Origin: Chloroflexota bacterium
Lineage (GTDB): Bacteria > Chloroflexota > Limnocylindria > Limnocylindrales > CSP1-4
Direction of reading: 5' to 3'
Assembly: GCA_021786915.1 (NCBI GenBank)
Contig: JAJYMP010000503.1
Coordinates: forward strand, 1 to 7,760
DNA length: 7,760 nucleotides
Part shown: positions 4,213-7,760 of the stretch, piece after piece
Layout: the number at the start of each line of letters is the position of its first letter
Numbering within the stretch: position 1 is the first letter of the stretch
Program-made: the position numbers and the translations under genes
Notes under the pieces: generated by a model
Database searches by the model: none
What the model was told of the DNA's origin: nothing
The model's input: the letters and a program-made list of their open reading frames with translations, nothing else

Positions 4213-6867
4213 ATGGATTGCGCGCGAGGTTCGGTTCCGTGCCCGCGGCGCGGCAGCGAGGGCCAGCCGGGAGCCGCCTTCTGCTGGCACTGCGGGGCCA
4301 GCTCTGGAGGGCGGTGCCCTTCCTGCGGCGGCGGGCTGAGGACTGGTGCCCTCTTCTGCGAAGCCTGCGGTAGCGATCTGACTGCCGTGGCGCTGCCGAC
4401 GTCACCGCCCACCCCGCCCCCTTCGGCAAACCCGACTCCGAGCGCACCGAGGCCGATTCCGCCGGTCGCGCGCGCTCGGACCAGGCCTTCGGCTGCCGCG
4501 CCGAAGGGCATGGGTGGTGGGTTCGCGCGGTTTCTCCTGTACGTCGTCGCGCTCACGGTGACGCTCGTCCCCGTGATAGCCGTCGCGGTGACCGTGGTCC
4601 CCGGGATGTCTCGACTTGACCCCCCGGGCGAGTCCGACGCGTTCACGATCCTCATGGTCGGCGGGGGGCTTGCTTCGGCCCTGCTCGTGCTGACGCCGCT
4701 CTGGCTCTATCGGTGGATTCGCAGGCGCCATGTCAGGCTCGCCGTGGGGACGCTCGCGCTGGCCGTCATCTTCGCCGCTGGCCTGCTCTTGTCCTGGCTC
4801 GGCGGCTCCGACGCCGCCAGCGCCGCGATCCTCGTGGTGGCTGGCGCGGGGGTTCTCCTGGTGGCGGCCACCTGGGCCAATCCTCACCAGGCGGGGAGCG
4901 CCATCACGAGGTTCTGGGCCAGGCGGCGCCTGCCGGGGATTCGGCCAGGCGCGAGCGGTCCGAGAGCGGCGGCGCTACTCGGCGTGTACATGATCCTGAT
5001 GCCGGGAGGACTGGTCACACTCGGGGCAATTGCGGGCGAACAGGTGGCGAATGCCCCAACAGAGGCTCAGGTCGGTGGCTACGCGGCCCTGGCGAGACCG
5101 TTGACCGGAGCAACTGTCAAGGTCTTCGCGATGTTGAGCAGCGGGCAACCAGGTGTGCTGCTGGCGAGTGCGGTCACCGACAAGAACGGCCACTACCGCG
5201 CGACGGTCGCCCGCCATCCCAGGGACTCGCTCCTGGCCATTACCTCGGGCGGAAGCTACGTCGATGAGGTCACCCACAAGTCATCGGCCGCGGGCCCGCG
5301 CGACTCCTTGAGGACCGTGCTCAACCCGGGCGCCACCTACGCCTCGCTCACGCCGTTGACGACCTGGGCCACCGCGCGGGCCATCACCCTCGCCGCGGAC
5401 GGGGCTCCCCTGGACGCCGCCATCGCCGTCTCCGACGCGACCGTGGCCCGCGAATTCGATCTCCCGAGCATCAGCGACATCTACCCGGAGATCGCCGATC
5501 TGCCCCCCGCTCAGCAGGTCGAACCCGCCACCTACCAGTCGCGCCAGCTCGGCCTCGAGCTGGCCGGCCTCGACTTGGAGGCCAACGGTCTGGGGGTGAC
5601 CCCCTTCGCCCTGAGCGACGCCCTGACCAGGGATCTCGCCAACGACGGGGTCTTCAACGGCCGGGACGGGCAGGCTCCCATCAGCATGGACGCCTCGCCT
5701 GGTCTTCCGGCCGGAGGCGGCCCCCTGCTGCCGCCGGATGCGCCCACCGACGACCTGCAGAAGGCGATGCAAGAGTTCGACGCCTCGCCGGCCAACAAGA
5801 CCAAGCTGGGCACACCCCCGATCGACCTGCAGGCTCCCCAGATCGACCTGGCCCACAACGGCACTTATGGGATGTACATCTGGACCACCATCTTGCCGGC
5901 CTTCATCGACGGCTCGCGGGCAAGCGCCCCCATCTCCGCGGCAGGGGGCACGCGCGACTATCACTGCTCGCTCGCGGATGGCACGCCGCCCTTGGCGTTC
6001 GCGCTGACGTCGGATTGTCACGTCCAGTACGACGGGTCCCCGATCCTGAACGGCAGCCGCCTGTGGATCAGCCAACCCCTCACGATCAGGATGTCGGACT
6101 CCTCCACGCCGCCCCAGTCAGTGACCTTCGAGCTGCATATCACCGTCACCACCCCCCCGCCCGCGATCTCGCCGCGGAACGTGACATGCCCGCCGGAAGG
6201 CCAGCCGTGCACGGTCTTGGTGGCAACAGCCAGCGGGGGCGTGCCGCCGTATACGTTCTACTGGGCTGACACGCCGGCCATACCGTTTGGCTGGCAGATC
6301 AAGACGATCGATTCCACGTGCAGCGGCAGCCTCTGCAGCAATCCCCACACCTCCACATTTGGCGACTTGCAGGGCACCCAGGGCTGGGCGAGCAACTCGC
6401 ACCACACTCCGGACTGGGTGGCCACCAGGGCGCCCGGCTTTGACGCTGAGGTGTGTGTCGTTGACGACGCGGGCTTGGAGACCTGCGGCGGCAACACGAA
6501 GGTCACGATCCCCCCGGCCCCCACGCCCACGCCCAGGGCGACCGCGACGCAGCGGGCCGCACCCCCGGCCAACTTGCCGCGCGGCTTTCCGACCAATCTG
6601 CCAGGGGGCACGTATGACATCACCATCTGCACGGGCCCGCTTGGCTGCGTGAGCGGCAGCGGTCAGGACGTGGGCGCGTTCGACGCGAGCGCCTTGCCCC
6701 AAGCCCTGACCAGGGTGCTGAGCGAGGTCTGCACCGGCGTCAAGTGCATCGCCACCACCTATACGCCTTTCGACGGCAGCGAATTCGTGGTCACCACCAC
6801 ACTGCAGGGTAATCCGTTCTCCGGGCCGGAATTGGGCAGCACGATCCGTGTCACCAAGGTTGGCTGA
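4213..6867 (+). CDS. Zinc-ribbon, five-helix membrane protein with Cys-rich extracytoplasmic Ig-like region
   Basis: 884 residues from ATG 4213. GGAGG (4206-4210) is only 2 bases away, so the start is not fully settled; TTG 4204 is the only other in-frame option after the stop at 4174-4176. Parts in order: a double zinc-ribbon-like N-terminus (ribbon 1 has Cys10, Cys24 and Cys27 but Arg13 in place of the fourth Cys; ribbon 2 is complete with Cys35, 38, 49 and 52); a Pro-rich linker (about 59-95); five predicted membrane helices (about 104-131, 144-166, 176-197, 201-222, 253-276); a carboxypeptidase-regulatory-like beta domain (about 296-355, with LTGATVKVFA and TDKNGHYRATV); a helical stretch (about 370-490); Ig-like beta regions (about 545-765) such as ASGGVPPYTFYW; a Thr/Pro linker (767-779); and a C-terminal Cys-containing domain (790-884). 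I count twelve cysteines after the helices, from 585 to 845, many closely paired, which suggests disulfides. No enzymatic motif is seen. A surface scaffold or sensor is inferred; its function is unknown. Confidence 0.8.
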   Translation: MDCARGSVPCPRRGSEGQPGAAFCWHCGASSGGRCPSCGGGLRTGALFCEACGSDLTAVALPTSPPTPPPSANPTPSAPRPIPPVARARTRPSAAAPKGMGGGFARFLLYVVALTVTLVPVIAVAVTVVPGMSRLDPPGESDAFTILMVGGGLASALLVLTPLWLYRWIRRRHVRLAVGTLALAVIFAAGLLLSWLGGSDAASAAILVVAGAGVLLVAATWANPHQAGSAITRFWARRRLPGIRPGASGPRAAALLGVYMILMPGGLVTLGAIAGEQVANAPTEAQVGGYAALARPLTGATVKVFAMLSSGQPGVLLASAVTDKNGHYRATVARHPRDSLLAITSGGSYVDEVTHKSSAAGPRDSLRTVLNPGATYASLTPLTTWATARAITLAADGAPLDAAIAVSDATVAREFDLPSISDIYPEIADLPPAQQVEPATYQSRQLGLELAGLDLEANGLGVTPFALSDALTRDLANDGVFNGRDGQAPISMDASPGLPAGGGPLLPPDAPTDDLQKAMQEFDASPANKTKLGTPPIDLQAPQIDLAHNGTYGMYIWTTILPAFIDGSRASAPISAAGGTRDYHCSLADGTPPLAFALTSDCHVQYDGSPILNGSRLWISQPLTIRMSDSSTPPQSVTFELHITVTTPPPAISPRNVTCPPEGQPCTVLVATASGGVPPYTFYWADTPAIPFGWQIKTIDSTCSGSLCSNPHTSTFGDLQGTQGWASNSHHTPDWVATRAPGFDAEVCVVDDAGLETCGGNTKVTIPPAPTPTPRATATQRAAPPANLPRGFPTNLPGGTYDITICTGPLGCVSGSGQDVGAFDASALPQALTRVLSEVCTGVKCIATTYTPFDGSEFVVTTTLQGNPFSGPELGSTIRVTKVG

Positions 6868-6868
6868 C

Positions 6869-7642
6869 ATGTTGAGACGGCGAACAGGTCCTGGTCTGGC
6901 GCTGATCAAGTCTGGCCTCAGTCATTTCGCATCCATCTCATGGCGCTTGCGCCGACGGAAGTGGCGGCGGCTTTCGGGCTGCTCCTGCTCACGCCAGCGA
7001 CTCGCTGCCCCGTCAACCGCTCGGGCCCCGGTCACCGAGGCGCGCACCTTACCCGCCCGAATCGCGCTCTTGGCCCTGGTCCTGATCGCGCTTGTCGCCA
7101 CCGGCTGCACCGACAACACCGAGAGCGCCATGAGCGCCACACGGGACCCATCCGGCGCAGCCGCCATCACCCTGACCTGCAACGACTTCCCGCCGTCCGA
7201 CACCAACAGCACGGTCTCGCCGGTGGCCACCCTGGCGACCGGGGCCATCCTGACCATCACCTTGTGCGACGTCGGCAGCGACGGCGGCTATCAGTGGTCC
7301 GAGCCGGTCCATGACCCGAATGCCCTGGCTTTGGTCGGGGAAGGCTCCTTCGCTCCGCCCAACCAGCCCTGGCTGGTGGGCGCCTCGGGCAGCAGCACCT
7401 GGCGCTTCCAGGCGTTGACGCCCAAGAGCTCGACGGTCACCTTCGCCGACCGGCGGGTCTGGGAGGAGGGCATTCCACCGTTCTTGAGCGTCGTGGTCAG
7501 CGTGAAGGCCACGCCCTCCTCGTCGTTCACCCCTCTGCCGGTCGTCACGGCGGCGGCCACGGCGGCCGCTCCAAGCCCGGGCGAAGCGCCAAGCACCACT
7601 GTGAATCCAACCGCATCGCCGACCTTCCGCTGGCCCAAGTGA
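6869..7642 (+). CDS. Lipoprotein with chagasin (I42)-like cysteine-protease inhibitor domain
   Basis: 257 residues from ATG 6869, one base after the previous stop (TGA-C-ATG), so probably translated by coupling; no strong Shine-Dalgarno. The hydrophobic segment IALLALVLIALVATGC ends in a lipobox-like site at Cys80, predicting a membrane-anchored lipoprotein, but it is preceded by about 60 unusual Arg-rich residues. The domain at about 125-213 follows the I42 pattern: GAILTITL, then GSDGGYQW (138-143 region, the usual NPTTGYxW loop with a changed first half), GASGSS (171-176, the DE loop position), and RRVWEEGIPP (from 195, the RPW loop with Val for Pro), ending in VVVSVK. Family members plug the active site of papain-like cysteine peptidases through these three loops. 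The tail (214-257) is Ala/Pro/Thr/Ser-rich. The changed loop residues leave inhibitory activity uncertain; a fold-only role is possible. Confidence 0.75.
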   Translation: MLRRRTGPGLALIKSGLSHFASISWRLRRRKWRRLSGCSCSRQRLAAPSTARAPVTEARTLPARIALLALVLIALVATGCTDNTESAMSATRDPSGAAAITLTCNDFPPSDTNSTVSPVATLATGAILTITLCDVGSDGGYQWSEPVHDPNALALVGEGSFAPPNQPWLVGASGSSTWRFQALTPKSSTVTFADRRVWEEGIPPFLSVVVSVKATPSSSFTPLPVVTAAATAAAPSPGEAPSTTVNPTASPTFRWPK

Positions 7643-7760
7643 CCACGGCGATGGCTTCTTCCTGGCCGGAGTGCCCCGGGTCGTGGTCGTCGGGGCCATC
7701 GTCCCGACACTGGCCGCCGTGACGGCCATCGCGGCGCGCCCCGTCGCGCCCTCGGTCCGC
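7643..7760 (+). other. Right edge: possible start of a membrane-protein gene
   Basis: After the lipoprotein stop, one + strand frame is open to the window edge and reads GFFLAGVPRVVVVGAIV, then PTLAAVTAIAARPVAP (from 7653). It looks like a membrane helix. The only standard start inside is GTG 7671, with a poor ribosome-binding site, and the reading also extends back into the preceding gene's end. The + strand frame starting at GTG 7639 hits a TGA near 7721. Too short to name a family. Confidence 0.25.

Noticed and set aside
3944..4339. 131-residue open frame from ATG 3944 as a real gene
   Set aside because: Its first part is the middle of hepT and the rest is unrelated sequence overlapping the zinc-ribbon gene; it is the trailing frame of a pseudogene.

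Overview
The window is very GC-rich bacterial DNA. Codons in the left half almost always end in G or C, leaderless or TANNNT-type promoters look likely, and there is an SQR-type flavoprotein, SHOCT and cupredoxin genes, and a zinc-ribbon membrane protein with a Pro/Thr linker and Ig-like domains. Together these suggest an environmental Chloroflexota (Limnocylindria-like) or deep-branching Actinomycetota genome. This placement is inferred from gene style only. All genes with real support lie on the + strand.

Layout. (1) 1-881: 3' part of an FAD-dependent, sulfide:quinone oxidoreductase-like protein. (2) 899-1737: a spacer with an 11-bp-period direct repeat and a small dyad, then a tightly coupled pair: a one-helix SHOCT protein and an exported type 1 copper protein. 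(3) 1738-4061: a toxin-antitoxin/accessory patch. It holds a decayed ribbon-helix-helix antitoxin, an intact AAA_14/DUF4143 ATPase whose start codon abuts an 8-bp perfect dyad over its -10, an intact MntA-type minimal nucleotidyltransferase, and a HepT toxin carrying both an early stop codon and a 3' truncation before its catalytic motif. (4) 4062-4120: a perfect 20-bp tandem duplication feeding a promoter whose -10 lies in the loop of an imperfect dyad. (5) 4213-7642: a two-gene unit, stop and start one base apart, encoding a large zinc-ribbon/five-helix membrane protein with a Cys-rich extracytoplasmic part, and a lipoprotein with a chagasin (I42)-like fold. (6) 7643-7760: a hydrophobic reading that may be the start of another gene.

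How the parts may work together. The SHOCT-cupredoxin pair probably acts at the membrane in copper or electron-transfer chemistry next to the flavoprotein. The middle patch is a graveyard of TA modules: the toxin is dead while its antitoxin enzyme is still open. The last pair is the least explained: a putative surface sensor or scaffold made together with a putative cysteine-protease inhibitor lipoprotein. Composition changes visibly where hepT breaks off (about 4052), so this point is either a recombination boundary or an assembly join.
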